A stretch of DNA of 49,923 nucleotides. Origin: Acidobacteriota bacterium (GTDB lineage Bacteria > Acidobacteriota > Vicinamibacteria > Vicinamibacterales > UBA2999). The stretch lies in the NCBI GenBank assembly GCA_013140775.1, contig JABFSA010000036.1, positions 1-49,923 of the forward strand, in the 5' to 3' direction. Positions within the stretch are counted from its first letter, which is position 1. Every line of letters begins with the position of its first letter. A program made the translations under genes and the position numbers. Under the pieces are notes generated by a model, which saw only the letters and a program-made list of their open reading frames with translations, ran no database searches and had not been told where the DNA came from. Below are positions 17,170 through 24,303 of this stretch, in pieces.

Positions 17170-17379
17170 TAGATGCCCTCCCTTACCGCGCGTGGAGGTT
17201 ATCACAGACGCATTGCTGAAAAGGTAACGGACCTGTACTAGAACGATGGCTTGCACCAGCTTCGGTTGACAGGCTACGTTCTCCCGCTTACTCCCACGAT
17301 TGTGGGCACTTACACCGATCAATCCGGACTCGCGCGACAGGTCGCGCCAGGGAAAAGACACACGAGCGCCTCTGCGCAG

Positions 17380-17891
17380 ATGCCGGTCGCAAGAGCCATC
17401 GTCTCGGACGAGGTGGCCAAAGTCACCCTGATGAAGTGGCAGATCAACTACGTCGTGGCGCGGCAGGTCGTTGACGCGACGATCGAGTGCGCCCTCAAGT
17501 GGCCGACCGGCCCGAGCCATCTGGCCGTCTTCGTCCTCTCACCGACTGGCGATGTCGTGGCCGCGCAGGTAATGGACGGCGTCGCGCCAATCGGCGTCGA
17601 AGCCGCCGAGCTCAAGGCCAAGACGGTGCTCTACGCGCGCACGACGTCGCGCGCGGTGATGGAACGGTTCAACTCGGTCGATACGCGCGTGTATCGCACC
17701 GACCTCGGTCGCGATCAGGGCCTGGCCTACTACTTCTCAGCGGGTGGTATTCCCATCGTGCTGGAGAACCAGTTGATCGGCGTGATCGGCGTCGGTGGCG
17801 GGAACGGCGAGGAACCGTGCGCGTCGCTGCCTACAAGAAGGTGTTCGGCGTCGATCCACCCAACGCGATAGGCGACCGGATCACGCAGTAG
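17380..17891 (+). pseudogene. GlcG/HbpS-like (DUF336) heme-binding-type gene, frameshifted
   Basis: From about 17431 the frame reads as a DUF336 domain (QINYVVARQVVDATIECAL, AVFVLSPTGDVVAAQVMDG, ELKAKTVLYARTTS, GGIPIVLENQLIGVIGVGGG) up to about 17813. There the family's C-terminal segment (RVAAYKKVFG then a stop after GDRITQ at 17891) continues in another frame; one missing base near 17814 would join them. The in-frame continuation (to 17871) gives an unrelated tail. The N-terminal start is uncertain (ATG at 17380 or 17431, both with weak ribosome binding sites). The family binds heme or is linked to glycolate/propanediol use. Decay or a one-base sequence error. Confidence 0.7.
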
Positions 17892-17918
17892 TCCGCCGAC
17901 GCGAAGGGCGACGGCGGA

Positions 17919-17944
17919 GCGCGGCTGAAGCCGCGCACTACGAC
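17919..17944. repeat. Short palindromic repeat (partner 24207-24232)
   Basis: GCGCGGCTGAAGCCGCGC is a palindrome followed by ACTACGAC; the same segment occurs at 24207-24232. Here it lies between the DUF336 pseudogene and the end of the minus-strand secreted-protein gene. Directly upstream is another short GC-rich unit (GCGAAGGGCGACGGCGGA) related to the dispersed element near the window start. Confidence 0.75.
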
Positions 17945-17950
17945 CGTTGC

Positions 17951-18727
17951 TCAGTTGAGTGGCGGCCGTGGTAAAGGCCGGGGCTGCGGACGGTCCATCA
18001 CGCTGTAGTCCGCAGGCACTTCAAACAGATCCGGCGAGGGCTCTCCGCGAACGAGATTCACGACGCGGTAGACGACCTCACCTGTCCGAGGATCGGTGCG
18101 GCGCGACTCGACGACAATCTTCAGGTCCGGCGAAAACCAACGCTCGGTCACCACGTCGATGGGACGCACGTTGCCGAAAACGCCAGCCGGAATCGTCATC
18201 GTCTGACGCGTTCCCTCCGCACGTACCCCTGCGACCTCCATGCTTCCAAGGTTCTCTGACGTGATCCGTGGTGGCGGGAGTCGAGGGCTGCCCTCCCGAC
18301 GTGGATCGTTGGGCTCACCGCGTGGACGTCGCGGCGGCGGCATCATGGACTTCGACACCGTGCGGCGCGCGGGATCAACGATGTAAAGCGCCCGCTGGCC
18401 TGGGTCGGTAATCGTGATCATCCGCAGCTCGGGCTCGACGACAACCGGTCCCAGCTGCGGCAACGCCTGTTCGCGCCTCACGCGACCCGCGCCGTCGCGG
18501 GCAATCGAGCTCATGGTGCGGCGCTCGATGCGATTGCCATCCGTGAACTCCTGCCTCGTCTCGCTGATCGCCTCGGCGCTGAACGGCGCGCCGGTAACCG
18601 CCTCTCCGAACTCGAGCGGCTCGATGCCGATGATGTCGATTGGCGGAGGCGGCGGCCCCCCCTGCGCGAAGAGCAGCGAACCCGTCATCAACATGACGGA
18701 ACCGGCTGCAAGAACATGGCGGTACAT
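17951..18727 (-). CDS. Secreted protein of unknown function downstream of sigma/anti-sigma genes (258 aa)
   Basis: Signal peptide (MYRHVLAAGSVMLMTGSLLFAQG), then a Pro-rich start and a domain with repeated beta-strand-like segments (EFTDGNRIERRTMSSIARDGAGRV, ITITDPGQRALYIVDPARR) and a Pro/Arg-rich central linker, ending ADYSVMDRPQPRP. This pattern is typical of secreted acidobacterial proteins encoded with sigma factors but has no assigned function. The gene begins 15 bases after the anti-sigma gene, with GGAG in a good position, so it is the third gene of the sigma operon and a likely output or sensor of it. Confidence 0.8.
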   Translation of the reverse strand: MYRHVLAAGSVMLMTGSLLFAQGGPPPPPIDIIGIEPLEFGEAVTGAPFSAEAISETRQEFTDGNRIERRTMSSIARDGAGRVRREQALPQLGPVVVEPELRMITITDPGQRALYIVDPARRTVSKSMMPPPRRPRGEPNDPRREGSPRLPPPRITSENLGSMEVAGVRAEGTRQTMTIPAGVFGNVRPIDVVTERWFSPDLKIVVESRRTDPRTGEVVYRVVNLVRGEPSPDLFEVPADYSVMDRPQPRPLPRPPLN

Positions 18728-18742
18728 ATCGGTCTCCGTTCT

Positions 18743-19252
18743 TCAGTTCATCTGCGTCGCGGATGCCGTCACGCGAACGCTCCGCGCAAGGCCATCCGCG
18801 CCGACGATCATCTCGATGTCTACCGTGCCGTCGCCGTCGGGATCGCTTACCGGGTACCCCTGTGCGCTCAGCGTTGCGCTCGCCACACGCAAGCGGACGA
18901 TCTGGAGCGACGCCGGATCGGGGTCGAGCCACACGAGCGCTTCGTCGGAAGGCCACGACGATCCCACGGCCACCCCGGCATCGGTCGATTGCGTCGCAAC
19001 CACCGGCACGTCACTACGTACCCACACGTAGCTCGCCCCAACCGCCAGGAGGAACGACGCAGCCACTGCCCACAGCGCCCGCGCCTGCGAGCCGCGACGC
19101 GGTCCAATCGACGCGGCTGCGGAGGCGTCCCACGCGCGCATCACGGCGGCCTCGACATGCGGACGCGCCGCCAGATGCTCCTCCGCACGCGCCAGCGCCC
19201 GCAATGCGTCGCGCACATCCCTCTCGTTCAGATTCACATCGTCCTGCTTCAT
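18743..19252 (-). CDS. Membrane anti-sigma-factor-like protein (169 aa)
   Basis: A hydrophilic N-terminal cytoplasmic part (residues 1-57), a single membrane helix (about 58-78, ALWAVAASFLLAVGASYVWV) and a periplasmic C-terminal region. This is the layout of anti-sigma factors. It lacks an obvious HxxxCxxC zinc motif. The ATG overlaps the sigma gene stop as ATGA (19249-19252), so synthesis is coupled in equal amounts. By context it probably holds the ECF sigma factor at the membrane until an envelope signal arrives. Confidence 0.8.
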   Translation of the reverse strand: MKQDDVNLNERDVRDALRALARAEEHLAARPHVEAAVMRAWDASAAASIGPRRGSQARALWAVAASFLLAVGASYVWVRSDVPVVATQSTDAGVAVGSSWPSDEALVWLDPDPASLQIVRLRVASATLSAQGYPVSDPDGDGTVDIEMIVGADGLARSVRVTASATQMN

Positions 19253-19839
19253 ATGACACACCGCTTGGCTGCCGGAGTGAGTGAACGAAGCCCCGCCCGC
19301 TGGCGAAGACGCTCGAGCAACATCTGCCGGCCTCTGTGCAGACGCGAGCGCACCGTGCCCACGGGCACACCGAGCACGGTCGCTGTTTCGGCGTAGTCGA
19401 GCTCCTGCAGATCGCACAACACGATCACCTCGCGATAGCGGGAAGGCAACGCGCTGAGACACCGGCGAAGCTGAAGCGTTTCCTGCGCGACCGCGAACGC
19501 CTCAGCCGGGTCGTCGATTCCCGCCCAGTCGTCGATCTCAGTGAGCGACAGCAGACGACGAACGGTTCTCGCCTTGTGCCGGGCGATGTTGCGCGCGATT
19601 CCAAACAAGTAGGTCCTCAGCGCGCCCCGCGCCACGTCATAGCGACCCAGATCGCGCATCAGCGTGAGGAACACATCCTGCACGACGTCTTCCGCCAGAC
19701 TGCTCGATCCAGTCATTGCCCGGGCAAACCGGTACACAGGGGCCTGGTGGCGCCCGTACAAAAGGGCGAACGCCTCCCTTTCGCCGCGCAACGCACGCTC
19801 GATCAACTCCTCGTCGGACGACGCCTGTGTCGCGTCCAC
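19249..19839 (-). CDS. ECF-type RNA polymerase sigma factor (196 aa)
   Basis: Region 2 is visible as AFALLYGRHQAPVYRFARAMTG ... AEDVVQDVFLTLMRD ... ALRTYLFGIARNIA, and region 4 as CLSALPSRYREVIVLCDLQEL ... YAETATVLGVPVGTVRSRLHRGR. The GTG at 19839 gives the normal family length; no Shine-Dalgarno is present, and the predicted promoter lies so close that the transcript may be nearly leaderless. Longer frames upstream run into the divergent gene and are not conserved-looking. It is coupled to an anti-sigma gene and probably drives its own promoter and that of the divergent CotH operon. Confidence 0.93.
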   Translation of the reverse strand: MDATQASSDEELIERALRGEREAFALLYGRHQAPVYRFARAMTGSSSLAEDVVQDVFLTLMRDLGRYDVARGALRTYLFGIARNIARHKARTVRRLLSLTEIDDWAGIDDPAEAFAVAQETLQLRRCLSALPSRYREVIVLCDLQELDYAETATVLGVPVGTVRSRLHRGRQMLLERLRQRAGLRSLTPAAKRCVI

Positions 19840-19852
19840 GGTTATCTGAAGA

Positions 19853-19881
19853 GCATTGACAGCAGCCGGACAGGAAGTTCC
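19853..19881 (-). promoter_or_regulatory. ECF-type promoter candidate for the sigma/anti-sigma operon
   Basis: On the minus strand GGAACTT (starting at 19881) is followed after 18 bases by CAAT (19858-19855). GGAAC is the typical -35 box of ECF sigma factors. The matching arrangement exists on the other strand at 19909-19934. Start of transcription would be close to 19847, only a few bases before the GTG at 19839. Confidence 0.5.
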
Positions 19882-19908
19882 AAAGATTCCTGCAGACACA
19901 AAGTCCCT

Positions 19909-19934
19909 GGAACTTTTCCTGATTTCGCGGCAAT
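19909..19934 (+). promoter_or_regulatory. ECF-type promoter candidate for the CotH operon
   Basis: GGAACTT (from 19909) is followed after 17 bases by CAAT (19931-19934). It mirrors the minus-strand copy at 19881-19855, and the flanks form an imperfect inverted repeat (CAGGAAGTTCCA ... TGGAACTTTTCCTG). Expected transcription start is near 19942, leaving a short leader with GGGAGG before the GTG at 19968. Confidence 0.5.
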
Positions 19935-19967
19935 CACCTTTGTAACCACAGTGTAACGGGAGGCAAG

Positions 19968-21620
19968 GTGCAGCGACTGGGAACTGTTGCAGGGCTGTTG
20001 ACGCTCTGGGTCGGTCTTGTGCTCGGCGGAATGGCGCAACTCGAAGGCCGCGACAACGACACACACGGTCGTGGCGCCACGCCCGACTATGCGCGGGTGT
20101 TTGCGCAGGACACGGTCGAGCGACTGGATATCCGCGTGACTGCGGCCGACTGGGACCGGCTGGTCGCCGACATGGCTGGAATGGCCGGTCCGCGCGGCAG
20201 CGCTGGCGTTGGCGCAGGCGGCGGCCGTGGCGGCGGTTTCAACATCGTCGTTGGCCCGGAAGCACTGGCTGCGTGCAGTGGGCGAGTCGAAGGCGATCCG
20301 TGTGCCGTGGGAACGCCGGCGGAATCCGGAAGATGCACGCAACTCCCCATGGGCGTGGGGTTGGCGTGCACGCCACTCCCGGGAGGTTTTCCCGGAGGCA
20401 ACGTACCGCCGGACGGTGGCGGCAACCAGGTGATCATCATCAATCCGCCTGGAGGCAATCCGGGCGGAGGGAACCTTCCCGGCGGCAACATCGGACGCGA
20501 CGATGTGGAGTTCCTGCCGAGGACGCCTATCTATATTCCTGCCACCGTCGGCTTCGATGGAGAGACGTTCAACAACATCGGCCTGCGTCTGAAGGGAAAC
20601 TCGAGCCTGCTCAACTCCTGGCGTACCGGCACAGACAAGCTGCCGTTTCGCCTGAACGCCGACGGACTCGAGGATGAGATTCCGGACTCGCGCGATCAGA
20701 CGTTCTTCGGGTTTCCCAACTTGAACTTGACCAACAACTCGCAGGACGCGTCGTTCCTGCGCGCGAAGGTGGTTGCGGACATCTTTCGCGAGGCGGACGT
20801 CCCATCCGCGCGGACGGCGTTCGTGCGGGTGTTCATGGATCGGGGTCAAGGCGCGCAGTACATCGGCCTCTACACGCTCGTCGAGATTCCGGATGAGCCA
20901 ATGCTGAGAGCACAGTTCGGAAGCGATACCGGCAACCTGTACAAGCCCAACGGCACGGGCGCGCGATTCACCACGTTCATGGCCGACTCGTTTCCCAAGA
21001 AGACCAACCAGCGCGATGAGGATTGGACGGATGTCCAGGACGTGATCGCCGTCCTCAACGAGTCACGCGCCAACCCCGCAGTCTGGCGCGCGCGGCTCGA
21101 GGCGCGCTTCGCGGTCTCATCGTTTCTTCGCTGGCTGGCACTCAACACGATCGTCGGCAACACCGACACCTACGGAGGGTTCTCGCCGCACAACTACTGG
21201 ATGTACGGAAGCCCGCGGCATCGCGATCGGCTGTTCTTCATACCGTGGGATCACGACCTCGCGATGAACGGAGGCGGTCCTGGGGGCACTCCGGGTACCG
21301 GTCTCGATCTGTTTCACGATCGGATCAACGCGTCATGGCCGTTGATCAGATATCTGCTGGACGATCCGGTGTATCGCGCCGCCTACCGTGGCTATCTGGA
21401 AGAGTTCCTCGGTAGCGTGTTCGAGCCATCGCGTCTTTCGTCCCGGCTTCAGGCAGAGCACGCGCGCATCGCTCCCTATGTGGTCGGCGCCGAGGGAGAG
21501 CGGCCCGGCGCCACGTTCGTTGGATCGCCCACCGAGTTCAACCAGGCGCTCACCAGCCTCGTGACCTACGTGCAGTCGCGTGTAGCAACAGTCCGGCAGA
21601 CGTTGGGGACGACCCGATGA
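19968..21620 (+). CDS. CotH-family protein kinase-like, exported (550 aa)
   Basis: GTG start with GGGAGG five bases upstream. An N-terminal hydrophobic segment (residues 3-24) suggests export. The CotH core begins with ERLDIRVTAADWDRL, is interrupted by a Gly/Pro-rich, Cys-containing insert (about residues 66-175), and continues with LRLKGNSSLLNSW, KLPFRLNADG, NLTNNSQDASFLRAKV, GLYTLVEIPDE, LNTIVGNTDTYGG and FIPWDHDLAMNGG, the last matching the metal/ATP-binding region of CotH kinases. In spores CotH phosphorylates coat proteins; in non-sporeformers its substrate is unknown. It is first in a four-gene fully overlapping operon, and its stop overlaps the porin ATG. Confidence 0.88.
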   Translation: MQRLGTVAGLLTLWVGLVLGGMAQLEGRDNDTHGRGATPDYARVFAQDTVERLDIRVTAADWDRLVADMAGMAGPRGSAGVGAGGGRGGGFNIVVGPEALAACSGRVEGDPCAVGTPAESGRCTQLPMGVGLACTPLPGGFPGGNVPPDGGGNQVIIINPPGGNPGGGNLPGGNIGRDDVEFLPRTPIYIPATVGFDGETFNNIGLRLKGNSSLLNSWRTGTDKLPFRLNADGLEDEIPDSRDQTFFGFPNLNLTNNSQDASFLRAKVVADIFREADVPSARTAFVRVFMDRGQGAQYIGLYTLVEIPDEPMLRAQFGSDTGNLYKPNGTGARFTTFMADSFPKKTNQRDEDWTDVQDVIAVLNESRANPAVWRARLEARFAVSSFLRWLALNTIVGNTDTYGGFSPHNYWMYGSPRHRDRLFFIPWDHDLAMNGGGPGGTPGTGLDLFHDRINASWPLIRYLLDDPVYRAAYRGYLEEFLGSVFEPSRLSSRLQAEHARIAPYVVGAEGERPGATFVGSPTEFNQALTSLVTYVQSRVATVRQTLGTTR

Positions 21621-22807
21621 GGTCGATGACACGCGTCGTATCGATCGGCATCTGGCTCGCGGTGGGACTCGGGATCGCGGTTCCCGTTGCCGCACAGAAC
21701 ACCGAGCCATCGACCACCGTGCAGCCAGCCTTCGAGATCGCCCCGGAGGCCTACATCCAACTCGACTGGCGCAACTACCGGCAGTCAGCGGTTGCGCCGG
21801 GCACCGGACGACTGGAGTTCGACACGTTCGAGGTTCGCCGGTTGCGCGCCGGATTCGACGGCCAGCTCCGCGGTGTCAGGTTCGAGCTGACACTCGACCC
21901 GCAGGACCTGGGCGGAACGCTGGTGAAGGACGCCTATGCGGAGTTTCGCCCCGGCAACTACGAGATTCGATTTGGTCAGTTCAAACCGCCTGGCAGTCGC
22001 GACTATGGGACGTCAGCTCGAACGATTGATTTCATAGAGCGCACGGGGATCGGCGGCGAGCTCTCGGCGCAACGCGATCTGGGTGCGGCCGTGCACGGCG
22101 ACATCGGGACGCGGTTCGACTACGACATCGGCCTCTTTGCCGGTGATAACAACGGAACGAGTCGTCGATCCGGACTGACGGCGGCCGGGCGACTCGAATG
22201 GGAGCCCACAAACGATCTCGTGCTCGCGTTCCATGGCAGCGAAGGGCGGCTGCGGGCTGATGACACCGAACCCGAGAACGGTCTCGAAGGACGCTTGTCG
22301 TCTGGCTATCGCTTCTTCGAGAACGTGTACGTGCAGGGGCAGCGCAGACGGCTGGGCGGCGACATCGAATGGAGCCCTGGCCGATGGCAGTTCACCGCCG
22401 AAGCATTGCGGGTTCGCGATGAGCGGCTCGGGCAGGGCGTCGATCTCGACGATCTCCCCTCGCTCGTGGGCATCGGGACGAGCCTGAGCGCTCGATGGCG
22501 GTTCGCGTCACGGCGCGACGTCAGCATTCGTTTCGAGACGCTTGGGTTTGACGATGTGGGCGGGGACACGGCGATGGCGAGCGTGCGGCCCCGAGCGGCC
22601 GATGTCCGTGAACGGTCAGCCAGGGCTGTGACCTTCGGTGGCTCCTGGGGACTGACCCGGTGGACGCGCGTCATGGGCAATGCGGGCGTCGAGTGGTTTT
22701 CGGATGTGCGGTCTGCTCCGGAGCCCGACCGCACGGGCGGGTACTGGACGCTTTCCACGCGGCTGCAGATCGAACTCCCTGGGATTCTGGGCTGGCGGAT
22801 TCGGTGA
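21617..22807 (+). CDS. OprO/OprP-like phosphate/polyphosphate-selective porin (396 aa)
   Basis: Signal peptide (residues 1-27, ending VPVAAQN), then a beta-barrel of the porin O/P family, with YIQLDWRNY, FEVRRLRAGFDGQLRGV, FELTLDP, DAYAEFRPGNYEIRFGQFKPP and a C-terminal barrel strand. In Pseudomonas OprP and OprO select phosphate and polyphosphate through an arginine-rich constriction; this protein is also arginine-rich, but channel specificity cannot be read from the sequence. Overlaps CotH by ATGA and the next gene by GTGA. Coupling to a polyphosphate polymerase gene makes phosphate or polyphosphate passage a reasonable inference. Confidence 0.85.
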   Translation: MRSMTRVVSIGIWLAVGLGIAVPVAAQNTEPSTTVQPAFEIAPEAYIQLDWRNYRQSAVAPGTGRLEFDTFEVRRLRAGFDGQLRGVRFELTLDPQDLGGTLVKDAYAEFRPGNYEIRFGQFKPPGSRDYGTSARTIDFIERTGIGGELSAQRDLGAAVHGDIGTRFDYDIGLFAGDNNGTSRRSGLTAAGRLEWEPTNDLVLAFHGSEGRLRADDTEPENGLEGRLSSGYRFFENVYVQGQRRRLGGDIEWSPGRWQFTAEALRVRDERLGQGVDLDDLPSLVGIGTSLSARWRFASRRDVSIRFETLGFDDVGGDTAMASVRPRAADVRERSARAVTFGGSWGLTRWTRVMGNAGVEWFSDVRSAPEPDRTGGYWTLSTRLQIELPGILGWRIR

Positions 22808-23583
22808 TCGCCAAGACTGAGGACGCCGGCTCGCACGCCGGCCTGGATCTCGACTCGTCGCTCCACTTCGAGCTGGCGTCGCCCGATCTCGCTCACGCTC
22901 GCTCACTGCAGCAGCGGGTGGATCGCAAGTACCTCCTGCGCGTCAGCGATCTCGAACCGCTGCTTCGCCAGTTACAGAGCAGCCACCTGGCGTTTCGCGC
23001 CGGCCGGACGCTGTGGGCGCGCTATGAGAGCGTCTACTTCGACACGCCGGACCGCGATCTTTACCACGCGCATCGGCGGGGACTCCGGCCGCGTTACAAG
23101 GTGCGGATCCGTCATCACGTCGATCGGCAGCTCACCTTTCTGGAGGTCAAACGCAAGGACCAGAACGGACGCACGGTCAAGCTGCGGCATCCGCTTTCGT
23201 TCCTTCACGACGGGTTGGGCACGGCCGAACGACAGTTCATCGAGGACCACTCGCCGATCGACGCGTCTCGTCTCATTCCGATCGTGTCGAGCTCATTCCG
23301 TCGCCTCACGCTGGTAGGACGGCTCATTCACGAGCGTGTCACGTTCGATCGCGATCTCCTCTTCCGCGCGGGCGGACACACCGAACACGTCTCACGCGTC
23401 GTGGTGGCGGAGGTCAAGCGATCGCGCGATGACCACCGCGACGGCGCAGCGGCAGAGCTACGCACACTGCGGGCACAGACGCAGGTCATCAGCAAGTACT
23501 GTCTCGGCACGATTCTGCTGGCGCCCGTGCGCGCCAACGTTTTCAAGCCCGCGATGCGGGCGCTGGAGCGACTCTCGGCATGA
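22804..23583 (+). CDS. VTC-domain polyphosphate polymerase-like protein (259 aa)
   Basis: A VTC (CYTH/triphosphate-tunnel) domain fills the protein. Basic and acidic tunnel residues are visible: RVDRKY (Lys42), RYKVRIR (Arg101/103), FLEVKRK (Glu114, Lys116), ERVTFDR (Arg178), VAEVKR (Glu203, Lys205) and SKY (Lys231), in the order seen in yeast Vtc4, which polymerises ATP gamma-phosphate into polyphosphate. There is no SPX domain or membrane helix. The start is GTG at 22804, overlapping the porin stop (GTGA); a longer open frame upstream runs through the porin gene. The DUF4956 gene overlaps its stop. Polymerase activity is inferred from the family. Confidence 0.88.
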   Translation: MIAKTEDAGSHAGLDLDSSLHFELASPDLAHARSLQQRVDRKYLLRVSDLEPLLRQLQSSHLAFRAGRTLWARYESVYFDTPDRDLYHAHRRGLRPRYKVRIRHHVDRQLTFLEVKRKDQNGRTVKLRHPLSFLHDGLGTAERQFIEDHSPIDASRLIPIVSSSFRRLTLVGRLIHERVTFDRDLLFRAGGHTEHVSRVVVAEVKRSRDDHRDGAAAELRTLRAQTQVISKYCLGTILLAPVRANVFKPAMRALERLSA

Positions 23584-24194
23584 ACACCCTTGCAGGTGCA
23601 CTTGATCCATTCCTCTCCAGCGGCGCGATGGTGCTGCTGGGCCGGCTCGCCCTCAATCTGTTCTTCACGATGCTGGTGGTGCGTTTCGTCTACTACCGGC
23701 TGTATCAGAGCCGCGACTACGTTTTCACCTACGTGCTCATCAACCTGGTGACGTTCTCGCTGGCGTTTCTGCTGAGCACGGTCCCCATCGAGCTGGGCTT
23801 CGCCCTCGGTCTCTTTGCGGTATTCGGGATTCTCCGCTACCGCACGGAAGCGATTCGAGTTCGCAACCTGACGTATCTCTTCGTCGTCATCGGCATCGCG
23901 CTGCTCAATGCCCTTGCCAATGGGGGGATTACGCTGACCGAGCTGCTGATTGCCAACAGCGTGATCGTGGCGACGGTTGGCGCGCTCGAGGCCGCGCCGT
24001 TCTCGGGACGCGAAGAGTCACGAATTATCCGATACGACAGACTCGACCTGCTCGCACCAGAGGCATCGGCCGATCTGCTCGCCGACCTTCGAAAGCGGAC
24101 GCATCTGCCGGTGGAACGATTCGAGATAGGCGATGTGGACCTGCTGCGCGATGCCGCCGACATCACGATCTACTGTCGCTCCGGCGCGCGGTAG
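23580..24194 (+). CDS. DUF4956 membrane protein (204 aa)
   Basis: Three to four membrane helices in the first 125 residues (MVLLGRLALNLFFTMLVVRF, FTYVLINLVTFSLAFLLS, LGFALGLFAVFGILRYRTE, LFVVIGIALLNALANGG) and a cytoplasmic C-terminal domain of about 70 residues. The RYRTEAIRVRNLTY segment is a hallmark of DUF4956. The family is repeatedly found next to VTC and CotH genes and probably forms the membrane partner or channel for polyphosphate; its function has not been shown. ATG overlaps the VTC stop (ATGA at 23580-23583). Last gene of the operon. Confidence 0.9.
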   Translation: MNTLAGALDPFLSSGAMVLLGRLALNLFFTMLVVRFVYYRLYQSRDYVFTYVLINLVTFSLAFLLSTVPIELGFALGLFAVFGILRYRTEAIRVRNLTYLFVVIGIALLNALANGGITLTELLIANSVIVATVGALEAAPFSGREESRIIRYDRLDLLAPEASADLLADLRKRTHLPVERFEIGDVDLLRDAADITIYCRSGAR

Positions 24195-24204
24195 CGTTGG
24201 GTCT

Positions 24205-24303
24205 GGGCGCGGCTGAAGCCGCGCACTACGACTACAGGTCAGGAGGGTACGTAGTGCTCGGCTTCCCTGTCCCGAGCGAAGCCGAGGGGAGCCGAGCCGG
24301 GCC
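24205..24303. repeat. Palindromic repeats between convergent genes
   Basis: Contains GCGCGGCTGAAGCCGCGC plus ACTACGAC (24207-24232), the same element as at 17919-17944, and then CCCGAGCGAAGCCGAGGGGA (24273-24292), a common kind of short acidobacterial repeat. They fill the gap between the DUF4956 stop and the end of the convergent amine oxidase gene and may act as bidirectional terminators. Confidence 0.6.
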
